Shown: positions 1-8,745 of the stretch, in pieces
Numbering within the stretch: position 1 is the first letter of the stretch
Layout of the letters: the number at the start of each line of letters is the position of its first letter
Assembly (NCBI GenBank): GCA_035505655.1
Contig: DATJQP010000058.1
Location: forward strand, 1 to 64,000
Length of the DNA stretch: 64,000 nucleotides
From: JAGVPT01 sp035505655
GTDB lineage: Bacteria; Bacteroidota; Ignavibacteria; UBA10030; UBA8401
Direction: 5' to 3'
The notes under the pieces: model-generated
Database searches by the model: none
The model's input: only the letters and a program-made list of their open reading frames with translations
Told to the model about the DNA's origin: nothing
Position numbers and translations under genes: made by a program

Positions 1-37
1 CACGGTACTCCCCCGGTCGGCGATTCGCGGCTCCTCC

Positions 38-1828
38 TTAATCATCTTCCGCCGTCACGCTTGCCACTTCCTCAAGGGTCGTTACTCCCTTCGTAAGAAG
101 CTGCAGCGCGTTAACCCTGAGGGTCCGCATGCCGTTCCTCAGCCCCGCCTGCCGGATGGCCTCCTCATTCACGGACGAACCGGCATCAAGAATAAGCTGA
201 CGGATTTCTTTCGTAAAATAGAGCGCCTCGTGGATCGCAATCCGTCCCCGATACCCCTTGATGCACTCGCTGCACCCGATCGGCTGATAAAACTTCGCGT
301 TGCGGATTTCTTCCTCCGTCAAGCCAAGTTTGAGAAGCGTGGGAACATCGGGCTCGTTGAGCGGACTCTTGCATCGCTCGCAAAGTTTCCTCACGAGACG
401 CTGGGCAAGAATAATGTTGATGCTGTACGCGATGAGGAACGGCTCGATCCCCATCTTGTAGAGACGCGAGACGGCGCTCGGCGCATCGTTCGTGTGGAGC
501 GTCGAGAGGGTCAGGTGGCCTGTGTTCGCCAGCTTTACCGCAATCTCGGCCGTGAGCTTGTCGCGAATCTCCCCCACCATGACGATATCCGGGTCGTGAC
601 GTAGGATGGCGCGGAGCGCCCCCTCGAAATCAAGCTTCACGTTGAGCTTCACCTGTCGCGCCCCTTCGATGAGGTACTCTACGGGATCTTCGACAGTGAG
701 GATGTTGAGCGAAGCGTCCATCACCGTCCTGAGCGCGGCCACCAGCGTCGTGCTCTTCCCGCTCCCGGTCGGCCCCGTGACGATAATGATCCCAAACGGC
801 TTCTTGATCGCTTTCGCCATCACTCCCGAGCTGTAGGAATCGAACCCGAGGTCGCTGAGGCTTCCCCCAACCACCGGCTCGGTGAGGACGCGGATAACGA
901 TCGACTCAAACTTGTTCTTGAGCTCCTTCCCCTGGAGGGGGATGACAGAGAGACGGAAACGGATCGTCCGTTTGTCGATCGTAAGCTGGGCAAAGCCGTC
1001 CTGAGCCATGTTCCGCTCAAACCGGTCGAGGTTTTTCGCCCTGTCCTTCACGACCGCGGCGACCGCCTCTGCGCGAGTATCATTGTGGGTGTACCACCGC
1101 GAGAGCTTCCCGTCGATACGGAAATGGAATTCCGTCACCTTCTCCCCGCGCGGGATGACGTGAATATCGCTCGCCCCGACCCTTACGGCATCGACAAAAA
1201 TGCTCTCGACGAGGTCGACGAGTCCGCTCCGGCTGATCTCCTCCTCAAGCGCCTGTTCGTACCCCTCGGAATCCTCCTCCGATTCGTCGACGAACGACTC
1301 GCCCCGGAGCATCGATTCCTTGTCGCGGTAGACCGCCTTATCGATGCTCACACGTTTCCAGAGAGCATCCCACTGCGAGAACGGAACGTAGCAGATCTCA
1401 AATTTCTGGTAATGGAAGGTCCGGGCGATCTTGTAGACCTCTGGCTTCGTCGGGTCCGGCGTGATGACGAGGAGGCGTCCCGGCCTGTCGGGATCGATCG
1501 AGTACGGCAGGACGTTGTTGTCGTGAGCAAGCTCGCGGATCGACTCCGGAAGAGAGCCGATCTCTTTCCGGATGAAGCCGAGCACGCCGTCGTCGACCGT
1601 CTCCATGGAGATGTCGAGCGTCCGGAAGGCGTAGTAATCGGCAACTTCCCGGTAGACCAGTTCGCGGTCCATCTTGAACTGTTCGACAAGAATCTGAGGA
1701 AGTTTTCGCCGTCCCTTGTTCTCTTCCTTGTCGAGAACGGCGATGGCACGGGCGAGCACATCGGGCTGGATGATTCCCTTGTCGATGAGGATGTCGCCGA
1801 GTTCTTTTTTCACTGTTCGCGCTTGCAT
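38..1828 (-). CDS. pilB: Type IV pilus / type II secretion assembly ATPase (PilB/GspE family)
   Basis: Cytoplasmic hexameric ATPase that powers pilin or pseudopilin assembly. The 596 aa product has an N-terminal MshEN/GspE_N-like domain (about 8-150), then the GspE core: Walker A GPTGSGKST at 352-360, an Asp box DPVEY near 391, Walker B DPDIVMVGEIRD at 412-423 and a His box HLTLSTLHTND around 448-458. The C-terminal zinc-binding tetracysteine motif is complete (C483, C486, C519, C522), which favours an assembly ATPase over the retraction ATPase PilT. The gene lies 36 nt downstream of pilC on the same strand, and a kinase/regulator pair lies upstream. It cannot be assigned to T4P or T2SS from this window because no pilin or secretin gene is present. 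The final 37 bases of the window downstream of it show no complete gene. Confidence 0.93.
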   Translation of the reverse strand: MQARTVKKELGDILIDKGIIQPDVLARAIAVLDKEENKGRRKLPQILVEQFKMDRELVYREVADYYAFRTLDISMETVDDGVLGFIRKEIGSLPESIRELAHDNNVLPYSIDPDRPGRLLVITPDPTKPEVYKIARTFHYQKFEICYVPFSQWDALWKRVSIDKAVYRDKESMLRGESFVDESEEDSEGYEQALEEEISRSGLVDLVESIFVDAVRVGASDIHVIPRGEKVTEFHFRIDGKLSRWYTHNDTRAEAVAAVVKDRAKNLDRFERNMAQDGFAQLTIDKRTIRFRLSVIPLQGKELKNKFESIVIRVLTEPVVGGSLSDLGFDSYSSGVMAKAIKKPFGIIIVTGPTGSGKSTTLVAALRTVMDASLNILTVEDPVEYLIEGARQVKLNVKLDFEGALRAILRHDPDIVMVGEIRDKLTAEIAVKLANTGHLTLSTLHTNDAPSAVSRLYKMGIEPFLIAYSINIILAQRLVRKLCERCKSPLNEPDVPTLLKLGLTEEEIRNAKFYQPIGCSECIKGYRGRIAIHEALYFTKEIRQLILDAGSSVNEEAIRQAGLRNGMRTLRVNALQLLTKGVTTLEEVASVTAEDD

Positions 1829-1864
1829 GCTTTTCGCTGCCTTGTCCTTCGTCCCTCTTCCCGC

Positions 1865-3202
1865 CTACATCGACCTGATGTTCATCGACGCTGTCTCCGA
1901 TGAAAGAAGGGTCAGGAAGATCATCGAAGCCATGATGATGACGGAGATCATCACTTCGATGAAGCTGATCATATTCTTCATCGCATAGTGATTTTCCATC
2001 TGGTAAAAATCCGCAAGCTGGTTCGCGGTGTCTTTTACGGCGCCGGTCTCGGCCGCCGTTTTGAACCTCGAGATGAACATCTCGGGGAAGAAATTGACCG
2101 ACTCGAGGGCCTTCGCCAGCTCCGTTCCGTATTTCAGCATCGTCGGGATGGCGACGGTCCGGATCTGAAGGGCCAGCCACCGGTTGCCACTCGACTCGGC
2201 GGCGAGCTGGATCGCTTCGATATTCTCTCCCGCCGAGGCATACATGATGCCGAGGACGCGGCAGAAGATCTCGGTGCTCGTGTTCCGGAGGATCTTACCG
2301 ACGTACGGCACCTTCACGATGAACTTGTGCATCTGAAGCCGCCCCTGGGGCGAAACGATGTAGGCGTAAAAGCCGACGATGACGAGCAGGGACCCGACGA
2401 TGAGGAGAATGAAATTGTCCTGCACCCACGCGCTGAGGTTCAGCGTAAACTGGGTGATGGGAGGCACCTCGTCGAGGAGCGGTCCCATGAGCTTCATCAT
2501 TTTCGGAAGAAGGAAGAGAACGTAGAAGGCGATCGCTCCGACCAGCGTCAGCGAGGTGACCGCCGGAAGGATCAATGCGCTCGTCAGTCCCTTTTTGAAC
2601 TCCGCCTGCCGTTCGACGAGAGCCGCGACACTGCGGAAGATCATCGTCATGTCTCCGCTTTTCGACGCAATGCCGAGCATGAGCGCCGTGTGCTCTCCGA
2701 AGATCTTTCCCTGTTTCTGGAACGCCTCGCGAGAGTCGACTCCGTTCTTCAGGTCAAGGATGATGTCGCGAAGGGCGACCTTCATGTTTTTGTCCTTGAC
2801 GCTGTTCACCATCACCTGGAGCACTTCCGTGTAGGGAAGCTTCTGCTCCAGGAGGCGGGCGCTCGTGCCGACGAAAGAGACGATTTCGTTCGAGGCAGCC
2901 TTGAACTTGATCTCGTAGTGGCGTCGCACCCATCGTACGTCGAAGCCGATACGCTCGAGGGCGGCGACAACTTCCTGTCTTGTGTAGGCGCTTTGAAAAC
3001 CGTCGATCGTCTTCGTGCCATGCCGGACACGATAGGCGTAGTTCTTCTTCTTCCGCACCGTTACGAGCGTCGAATCCTTGAAGCGGGGATGGAGCTTCGC
3101 GCGCCTCCTCGCGTCGGAAGAAGAGGTCGCGGTGATGAAACCCTGGACCGGTTTTCCCGAAGCTTCCTTCGCTATGATCTGATATGGTGCGGTGTCTGCC
3201 AT
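1865..3202 (-). CDS. pilC: Type IV pilus / type II secretion inner-membrane platform protein (PilC/GspF family)
   Basis: Inner-membrane platform protein that couples the PilB ATPase to pilin assembly. The 445 aa product has two T2SF domains (about 110-235 and 310-435), hydrophobic segments near 215-240, 268-290 and 410-432, and an N-terminal cytoplasmic extension of about 105 residues. The GspF-type pattern of small and acidic residues (SKSGDM, AAETGAV) occurs in both halves. The ATG start at 3202 is the first in frame after an intergenic gap of 184 nt. An AATATA box at 3315-3320 (minus-strand TATATT) could be a -10 element but has no good -35. It is probably cotranscribed with pilB 36 nt downstream. 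Confidence 0.92.
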   Translation of the reverse strand: MADTAPYQIIAKEASGKPVQGFITATSSSDARRRAKLHPRFKDSTLVTVRKKKNYAYRVRHGTKTIDGFQSAYTRQEVVAALERIGFDVRWVRRHYEIKFKAASNEIVSFVGTSARLLEQKLPYTEVLQVMVNSVKDKNMKVALRDIILDLKNGVDSREAFQKQGKIFGEHTALMLGIASKSGDMTMIFRSVAALVERQAEFKKGLTSALILPAVTSLTLVGAIAFYVLFLLPKMMKLMGPLLDEVPPITQFTLNLSAWVQDNFILLIVGSLLVIVGFYAYIVSPQGRLQMHKFIVKVPYVGKILRNTSTEIFCRVLGIMYASAGENIEAIQLAAESSGNRWLALQIRTVAIPTMLKYGTELAKALESVNFFPEMFISRFKTAAETGAVKDTANQLADFYQMENHYAMKNMISFIEVMISVIIMASMIFLTLLSSETASMNIRSM

Positions 3203-3386
3203 CGGTGTGCGGCTACGCGTACCTCACCCTTGTCATCCCCGAAGGGGTGCAGGGGGAAGGCCCTTTGAAAAGCGCTTCCATCATGGTACAAACGGCTTGG
3301 TGTGCGGACATGGAAATATACGCAAAACAGCCAACCTCCACTATCCCATCAAATACGGATATTTGTTGTCGGGCAATGTACGGATA

Positions 3387-4046
3387 TCAGGCAAGTTTCA
3401 CAATGCCTTTCGTCAAGGCGTAGCGGGTGAGGCCTGCGACAGTGTGGATATCCAGTTTCTTGATGATTCGCTCCCGGTGCGTTTCGATGGTACGGACGCT
3501 CACAAAGAGCCTGGAGGCGATTTCCTTGTTCCCAAGCCCTTCGGCGATGAGGACAAGAACCTCGGTTTCCCGCCGTGAAAGCTCAACGCTCCCCTTCTTC
3601 CCCCTTGTCCGGACGGATTTGACGTATTCGCTCATTACCGTCTCCGAGATCTTCGGGCTGAAGAAAGTCCCGCCCCCGTGAACCACCTCAATCGCGGTGA
3701 CGAGTTCGGAGGGAGGGGAATCTTTCAGCATGTATCCGTGAGCCCCGGTCGAAACCATCCTGTTCACGTATTCCTTGCTGTCGTGCATGGTGAGAATCAA
3801 AATCTTGCTTTTGGGGGAGGACTTCATAAGGAGGCGTGCCGCTTCAAGCCCGTTCATTCCCGGCATATTGATGTCGAGAAGGATGATGTCGGGGAGGGTA
3901 CTCTTTGCCATCCGGATCGCCTCCTGACCGTCGGCCGCCTCGCCGACGATTTCAAGATGCTTTTCCTGCACAAGGCACGACCTGAGCCCCTCGCGAACGA
4001 GCGGATGGTCGTCAACAATGAGGAGCCTTATCCTCGACTTCTTCAT
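3387..4046 (-). CDS. LuxR/NarL-family response regulator
   Basis: DNA-binding response regulator of 219 aa. The receiver domain (1-120) has the acidic pair D12/D13, the phospho-acceptor D58 in the context ILLDINMPG, and the conserved Lys of GYMLKDS near 109. A LuxR-type helix-turn-helix occupies about 150-215 (LSRRETEVL followed by NKEIASRLFVSVRTIETH). The ATG overlaps the stop of the upstream kinase gene by 4 nt (ATGA), indicating translational coupling and a cognate pair. The next genes on the same strand are pilC and pilB, 184 nt downstream, so control of pilus or secretion genes is a reasonable inference but is not shown by the sequence. Confidence 0.95.
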   Translation of the reverse strand: MKKSRIRLLIVDDHPLVREGLRSCLVQEKHLEIVGEAADGQEAIRMAKSTLPDIILLDINMPGMNGLEAARLLMKSSPKSKILILTMHDSKEYVNRMVSTGAHGYMLKDSPPSELVTAIEVVHGGGTFFSPKISETVMSEYVKSVRTRGKKGSVELSRRETEVLVLIAEGLGNKEIASRLFVSVRTIETHRERIIKKLDIHTVAGLTRYALTKGIVKLA

Positions 4047-6064
4047 GGGTGGACCTCTTTCGATTCGTGATGACCGTACGGCAAATGCACGCTGATCTCC
4101 ATCCCCTTCTTGAGGGCTGAATGGAAGGTCGCAGTCCCTCCGACATAGGCAGCCCGTTCCCGGATATTGAGCAATCCCATCCCTGACTCCTTCCCCGGTT
4201 TTGCGCCTGTCTCACGGCCGTCGAAGCCCTTGCCGTTGTCTTTGATCTTCAGGGCGAGCTGCGCATGTTCGCGCGCGCACCTGATTCTGAGGCGGGTGGC
4301 CTGCGAATGTTTTGCGACATTCGTCAGCGCTTCCTGGATGATCCGGTAAAGAGTCACCTCCAGCTCGGGGGTCAATTGCCGCGGAAGTTTCGAGAACGAA
4401 AGATCCACGTCGATCTTCGTCGTCTTCTGAAAATCTTCGCACATGCTCCGGACGGCAGAGACAACTCCAAGGTCATCGAGCTCGCTTGGCCGGAGGTTCT
4501 GGGAAATCCTTCTCACCTCCTGGATGGCTCTGTCGAGGGAGTGTCTTGCTCCGACGACAACGTTCCTCAGCGCCCGTTGCTTCTGGGGAACCCTCTCCTC
4601 GATACTCTCCATCCTGAATTTCACCGACGAGAGAATCTGATTGACGCTGTCGTGGAGGTCGCGGGCAACCCGCCGCCGCTCCGATTCCTGTGCGTTGATG
4701 ATCCGGATCGGCATCTCCCGGAGCAGTTCCTCGGCGGCGCGGCGTTCGGTCACGTCGCGGATGTTGACGACAACGGCCCGGACGGACGGGTCGTCGAGGA
4801 GGTTCTTCCTCACCCCCTCGACCCAGCGCCAGGTACCGTTCTTCTGCCGGTAGCGGAATTCCGAGAGGACCGGCCGGGGAGTCTCCGGAGAGGCTCCCAG
4901 AAAAAGGCGTTGCGCGATTTCCGCGTCGACAGAATGGACATACTCGATCGCGTTCTGACCGATGAGGTCCTCGGGTTGATAACCGAGCATCCGAGTCACC
5001 GACGGGCTCACGTAGAGGTATTTCCCCTCCGCGTCGAGGAGAAAGACGATATCGGAGCTCTCTTCGATGAGAGCCCGGAACCGGCGTTCACGGGAGGCAA
5101 GTTCGTCGCGCGCCCGCACCCGTTCCGTGATATCCCGCACCACGTTGCGGTATTCGTGGACGCTCCCCTCCTCGCCCCGGATGATTCTCGTCGACTGCTC
5201 CACCCACGTCTCCCGACCGTCTTTCCGTTTTCCCCTGAATTCGCACGTCGTGTCGAGCGTCCCGTCGGTGCTCCGCGCCCGGTAGAAGGCGAGAACCCTC
5301 GTCCTGTCTTCCGGGGCCACAAGCCGGAGAAACGACCTGCCGGTGATCTCTTCTGCTTGGTAGCCCGACTCCGAGAAGAAATTCGGACTGCCGTAGACCA
5401 CCATCCCCTGTGCGTCGCAAACGAAATAGAGCTCGCTGATATTCTCGACGAGATCCCGGTAACGTTTTTCGCTTTCCCTGAGCGCCCGGTCGACAGAGCG
5501 GCGTTCAGTCATGTCCACGATCGACACAAGCATTTTCGAGTAATCGATCTCGTGCCCCGGGACGACGGACCACTTCAGAAAGATTTCCTTCCGCTCGCCG
5601 GTGATCGATTGGTTGAAATCCTCGCTCTCGAACGAGAGCTGGTTCGCCGCGATAGCCGTGAGTTCCTCGATGAAGGCCTCGTGGATCTCCTCGCCGAACA
5701 CGACACCGAGGCCCGCAAAGAGCTCCTTCTTCGTCCCGGCGTGGAAGAGCTTCAGCGTGGCCTTGTTGACGTCGAGGATTTTCACCTTCCCCGCGCAGGC
5801 GGTCACCTCTCCCGGGTGATTCTCGAAGTAGCGCTTAAAATCCTTCACACCCGATTTTGCAAGTCTGTCGAGGTATCCTTTCACCTCGGAGAAGTCCTCT
5901 TCCCAGAGGGAGATCGGGGAGTTGTCAAAGAAGCTCCGGTACCGCGCCTCGCTTCGGCTCAGCTCCAGGTCATACTTCCGCTGTCGGAGCATTGAACTCC
6001 ACCAGAGGATGAAAAGGCCGATGATAAGCAGCCCGACGGGGAGAAGGAGACTGAATTGCACCAT
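4043..6064 (-). CDS. PAS-domain sensor histidine kinase (HisKA_3/NarX-UhpB type)
   Basis: Membrane-anchored sensor kinase of 673 aa. One N-terminal membrane segment (about 4-24) is followed by three PAS modules (about 41-190, 201-320 and 329-445, each ending in a D(M/I/V)TERR-type PAC motif). The HisKA_3 dimerisation domain has the phospho-acceptor H471 in RRVARDLHDSVNQ, and the HATPase_c domain has the N box EALTNVAKHS and G box DNGKGFDG. No periplasmic sensor domain is visible, so sensing is probably cytoplasmic through the PAS modules. The first PAS is divergent. The gene overlaps the LuxR-type regulator by 4 nt. The ligand is unknown. Confidence 0.95.
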   Translation of the reverse strand: MVQFSLLLPVGLLIIGLFILWWSSMLRQRKYDLELSRSEARYRSFFDNSPISLWEEDFSEVKGYLDRLAKSGVKDFKRYFENHPGEVTACAGKVKILDVNKATLKLFHAGTKKELFAGLGVVFGEEIHEAFIEELTAIAANQLSFESEDFNQSITGERKEIFLKWSVVPGHEIDYSKMLVSIVDMTERRSVDRALRESEKRYRDLVENISELYFVCDAQGMVVYGSPNFFSESGYQAEEITGRSFLRLVAPEDRTRVLAFYRARSTDGTLDTTCEFRGKRKDGRETWVEQSTRIIRGEEGSVHEYRNVVRDITERVRARDELASRERRFRALIEESSDIVFLLDAEGKYLYVSPSVTRMLGYQPEDLIGQNAIEYVHSVDAEIAQRLFLGASPETPRPVLSEFRYRQKNGTWRWVEGVRKNLLDDPSVRAVVVNIRDVTERRAAEELLREMPIRIINAQESERRRVARDLHDSVNQILSSVKFRMESIEERVPQKQRALRNVVVGARHSLDRAIQEVRRISQNLRPSELDDLGVVSAVRSMCEDFQKTTKIDVDLSFSKLPRQLTPELEVTLYRIIQEALTNVAKHSQATRLRIRCAREHAQLALKIKDNGKGFDGRETGAKPGKESGMGLLNIRERAAYVGGTATFHSALKKGMEISVHLPYGHHESKEVHP

Positions 6065-6128
6065 GACCTCAGGGTTGCATGGATCAGCGGCGTGAGCGCC
6101 GATGATGGGATGAACTCAAAAACAAAAA

Positions 6129-6163
6129 ACCTCTTGCATACCGGGAGGCGGAGTTCAAGAGGT
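6129..6163 (-). terminator. Probable Rho-independent terminator downstream of uvrC
   Basis: The arms ACCTCTTG (6129-6136) and CAAGAGGT (6156-6163) pair perfectly. On the minus strand the hairpin is followed by a T-rich run (the complement of the A-rich stretch 6117-6129). It lies 138 nt past the uvrC stop and would end the minus-strand transcript before the kinase gene. The 19 nt loop is larger than usual, which lowers certainty. Confidence 0.6.
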
Positions 6164-6300
6164 GCATGACCGCGCGCGGCCGTTCACCGGATCCGTGACG
6201 CCGGCCCGACGCTGGCATGGCCCTGCGAAGGCTCCACGCAGCAGGGAGAAGCGATCCGTTCCCGAAATTGTATGGATTATCCCACTGAAAATCAACAAGC

Positions 6301-8226
6301 TCAACCGGCGCTGCCCGAGACGGGCTCCTTCGACGACGGCTCTGACTCTTCATCCTCCTTGTGCGGATCTTCGAAATATTCTTTGACTTTCGCGGCCACC
6401 TTTGCCCCGACAATCTCCGCGAGCTGTTCTTCGGTTGCGAATTTCACACCCTGCACCGAACCGAACGCCTCGAGGAGTTCCGCCGCCCGTTTTTTCCCCA
6501 CGCCCCCGATCAGGTCGAGCTCGGTCTGCAGGGTACGCTTGGCGCGCAGCGACCGGTGGTATGTGATGGCGAATCGATGTGCCTCGTCCCGGATCTGCTG
6601 AAGCAGGCGGAGCGAAGAAGAGGTTTTCGGTATCGAGACCGGGTCGCTGCTGCCGGGAACGAACACCTCTTCGAGTCTCTTGGCGAGGCTCGCGATAGGC
6701 TGAGAAGAGAGCTTCAGGGAGTTGAGGACGCCGGACGCGCTCGAGAGCTGGCCCTTTCCCCCATCGACAAGAATGAGATCCGGCAGCGGAGATTGGTCCT
6801 GAAGCAGCCGGGTGTACCGTCTTCCGATCACCTCCCTCATACTCGCAAAATCGTCGACGGTGTTGCCGGCGGCGGTAACCCTGATCTTGAATTTCCGGTA
6901 GTCCCCCTTTTTGGGCTTCCCGTTTTCAAAGACGACCATCGAAGCGACCGTCTCCGTTCCCTGAAGATGCGATATATCGAAGCACTCGATCCTCTTCGGA
7001 GGTGCCGGCAGGCGGAGGTCACGCTGGAGCGATTCAACCGCGTGCGGGACGAAGTCCTCACGCTTCATTTTCTGGATCTTCAGCTCGCCAAGGAGGTACT
7101 GGGCATTATTCCTGCTCATCGCCACGAGTGTCGCCAGCTCTCCCCTTTGGGGGATGATGATCTCCACCGGATGTCCGGCTGTGCGTGAAAGCCATTCCTT
7201 CGTCGCCTCGATCGACTCGATCGACGCCGAGAGGACAAGCTCGGAAGGAATATCATTCGAGTCCAGATAGTAACGTTCGACGAGCGCCTCGACGATTTCA
7301 GGCTCCGATTTCCCCTCAACTTTATTGACGTAATAGTGCTGGCGGCCAAGCACTTTCCCCTCCCGTATCTTGAAGACGACGCCGCATGCGTCGTCCTCTT
7401 CCGCGGCGATGGCGACGATGTCCCGGTCGTGCCGTTCGATGTCGACCACTTTCTGCTTCTCCGAGTAGACCTCGAGCTCCCGCATTCGGTTCCGGTAGAT
7501 CGCCGCCTCCTCGAATTTCAACTCACCAGCCGCTTTCTTCATCTGGGTCTGGAGAGAGGCGATGACCTCAGAGGTCTTTCCGCGGAGCACCTGGGCGACA
7601 TGGTCGATCATCTCCGCATACCGCTCCCGGGACACGAGCCCCTCGCACGGCCCCTCGCACTTTTTGATATGGTAGTCGAGGCACACCCGTATTTTCTTCT
7701 TGTCGATGAACTCCTGGTCGATCCGGTAGTTGCAGCTCCTGATCATAAAGATGTCGCGGACCGTCTTCAGCGCCGAGCGCATCGTGTGGACGTCGGTGTA
7801 GGGGCCGAAATACCGCGACCCGTCGCGGTGAATGCGCCTGGTGACGAAGACACGAGGATACGGCTCGTTGGTGATGACGATGTACGGATAGCTCTTGTCG
7901 TCCTTGAGGCTGACGTTGTACCGGGGTTTGCGGGATTTGATGAGGTTGGCTTCAAGAATGAGAGCCTCGACCTCCGAGTCGGTCGTGATGATCTCCACAT
8001 CGGTCGCCTTCTCGACCATACTTGCGATTCGCGGTTCGAGCGCATGGGATCGCTGGAAGTACTGGCGGACCCGATTCCGGAGGTTCTTGGCCTTCCCGAC
8101 ATAGAGGACCGTGGCGTCCCTGTCCTTGAATTGGTAGACGCCCGGCAGTGCCGGAAGGTTGCTGAGTTTCTCCTCGAGCGAAATCTCTTCCTTCGCGAAG
8201 GAGATCGTTTGTTCGAGCTGTGGCAT
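6301..8226 (-). CDS. uvrC: Excinuclease ABC subunit C
   Basis: Dual-incision nuclease of nucleotide excision repair; it makes the 3' and 5' cuts beside UvrB-bound lesions. The 641 aa product contains the GIY-YIG domain (about 22-105, LPGVYQF and VLYVGKAKNLRNR), a UVR motif for UvrB contact near 205-240, the RNase H-like UvrC domain (CFDISHLQGTETVASMVVF near 405, DLILVDGGKGQLSSA near 483), and a C-terminal helix-hairpin-helix region (VGKKRAAELLEAFGS). The C-terminus has an acidic Ser/Glu-rich tail. It lies 8 nt downstream of the epimerase gene on the same strand, so translational coupling is likely. Confidence 0.97.
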   Translation of the reverse strand: MPQLEQTISFAKEEISLEEKLSNLPALPGVYQFKDRDATVLYVGKAKNLRNRVRQYFQRSHALEPRIASMVEKATDVEIITTDSEVEALILEANLIKSRKPRYNVSLKDDKSYPYIVITNEPYPRVFVTRRIHRDGSRYFGPYTDVHTMRSALKTVRDIFMIRSCNYRIDQEFIDKKKIRVCLDYHIKKCEGPCEGLVSRERYAEMIDHVAQVLRGKTSEVIASLQTQMKKAAGELKFEEAAIYRNRMRELEVYSEKQKVVDIERHDRDIVAIAAEEDDACGVVFKIREGKVLGRQHYYVNKVEGKSEPEIVEALVERYYLDSNDIPSELVLSASIESIEATKEWLSRTAGHPVEIIIPQRGELATLVAMSRNNAQYLLGELKIQKMKREDFVPHAVESLQRDLRLPAPPKRIECFDISHLQGTETVASMVVFENGKPKKGDYRKFKIRVTAAGNTVDDFASMREVIGRRYTRLLQDQSPLPDLILVDGGKGQLSSASGVLNSLKLSSQPIASLAKRLEEVFVPGSSDPVSIPKTSSSLRLLQQIRDEAHRFAITYHRSLRAKRTLQTELDLIGGVGKKRAAELLEAFGSVQGVKFATEEQLAEIVGAKVAAKVKEYFEDPHKEDEESEPSSKEPVSGSAG

Positions 8227-8234
8227 CGAAGGTT

Positions 8235-8654
8235 CTATTGTCGGTGGGGATGGAGACGCTCGCAGAGCTCGACGAGGATGCCGTTGGCGGATGTTGGATG
8301 GATGAAGGCGACGATCGTTCCATCGCCTCCCGGCGTCGGGGCCCCGGAGACAAAACGGAAACCTTGCGCTTTCAACCGTTCCATCTCAGCCTGAAGATCG
8401 TCCACCTCGAGGCAGATGTGGTGAATCCCTTCACCCCTCTTTTCGATAAACCTGGCCAGCGACGACTCCTTCGGCCCTGCGGGCTCGATGAGCTCCAGCG
8501 AGCTTTCCCCGACCTGGTAGAAGGAGAGATCCGCACTTTGTTCTTCCACTCGCTCGGTGCGGTCGGACGGCTTACCGAGAAGCTTCTCGAAGAGCCTCTC
8601 CGACTCCTTAAGGCTCTTCACCGCAATCCCGATGTGAGCGATCCTCTTGATCAT
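8235..8654 (-). CDS. mce: Methylmalonyl-CoA epimerase (VOC family)
   Basis: Interconverts (R)- and (S)-methylmalonyl-CoA, linking propionyl-CoA carboxylation to methylmalonyl-CoA mutase. The 139 aa product is a two-module glyoxalase/VOC fold. Metal ligands are visible: H7 (KRIAHIGIAV), a His of GIHHIC (78/79) and E129 (ILVELCE). The ATG at 8654 starts directly at the family N-terminus; a longer in-frame extension to 8783 would overlap the upstream gene and looks non-native, so it was not used. Neighbours are a large secreted protein 91 nt upstream and uvrC 8 nt downstream. No mutase or carboxylase subunit specific to this pathway is adjacent. Confidence 0.92.
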   Translation of the reverse strand: MIKRIAHIGIAVKSLKESERLFEKLLGKPSDRTERVEEQSADLSFYQVGESSLELIEPAGPKESSLARFIEKRGEGIHHICLEVDDLQAEMERLKAQGFRFVSGAPTPGGDGTIVAFIHPTSANGILVELCERLHPHRQ

Positions 8655-8745
8655 TGTTGTAGTCCGAGTTCCTGCCTCCGAGCCGGGCTGAAGGATTCCA
8701 AGCCTTGCGATGATCCGTCGACCGGAGCCTGCTCCGCGAAGCGCC

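Noticed and set aside
6165..6300. SRP RNA, tmRNA or 6S RNA in the uvrC-kinase gap
   Set aside because: The conserved SRP loop, the tmRNA TTCGA...CCACCA end and the 6S central bulge pattern were not found on either strand.
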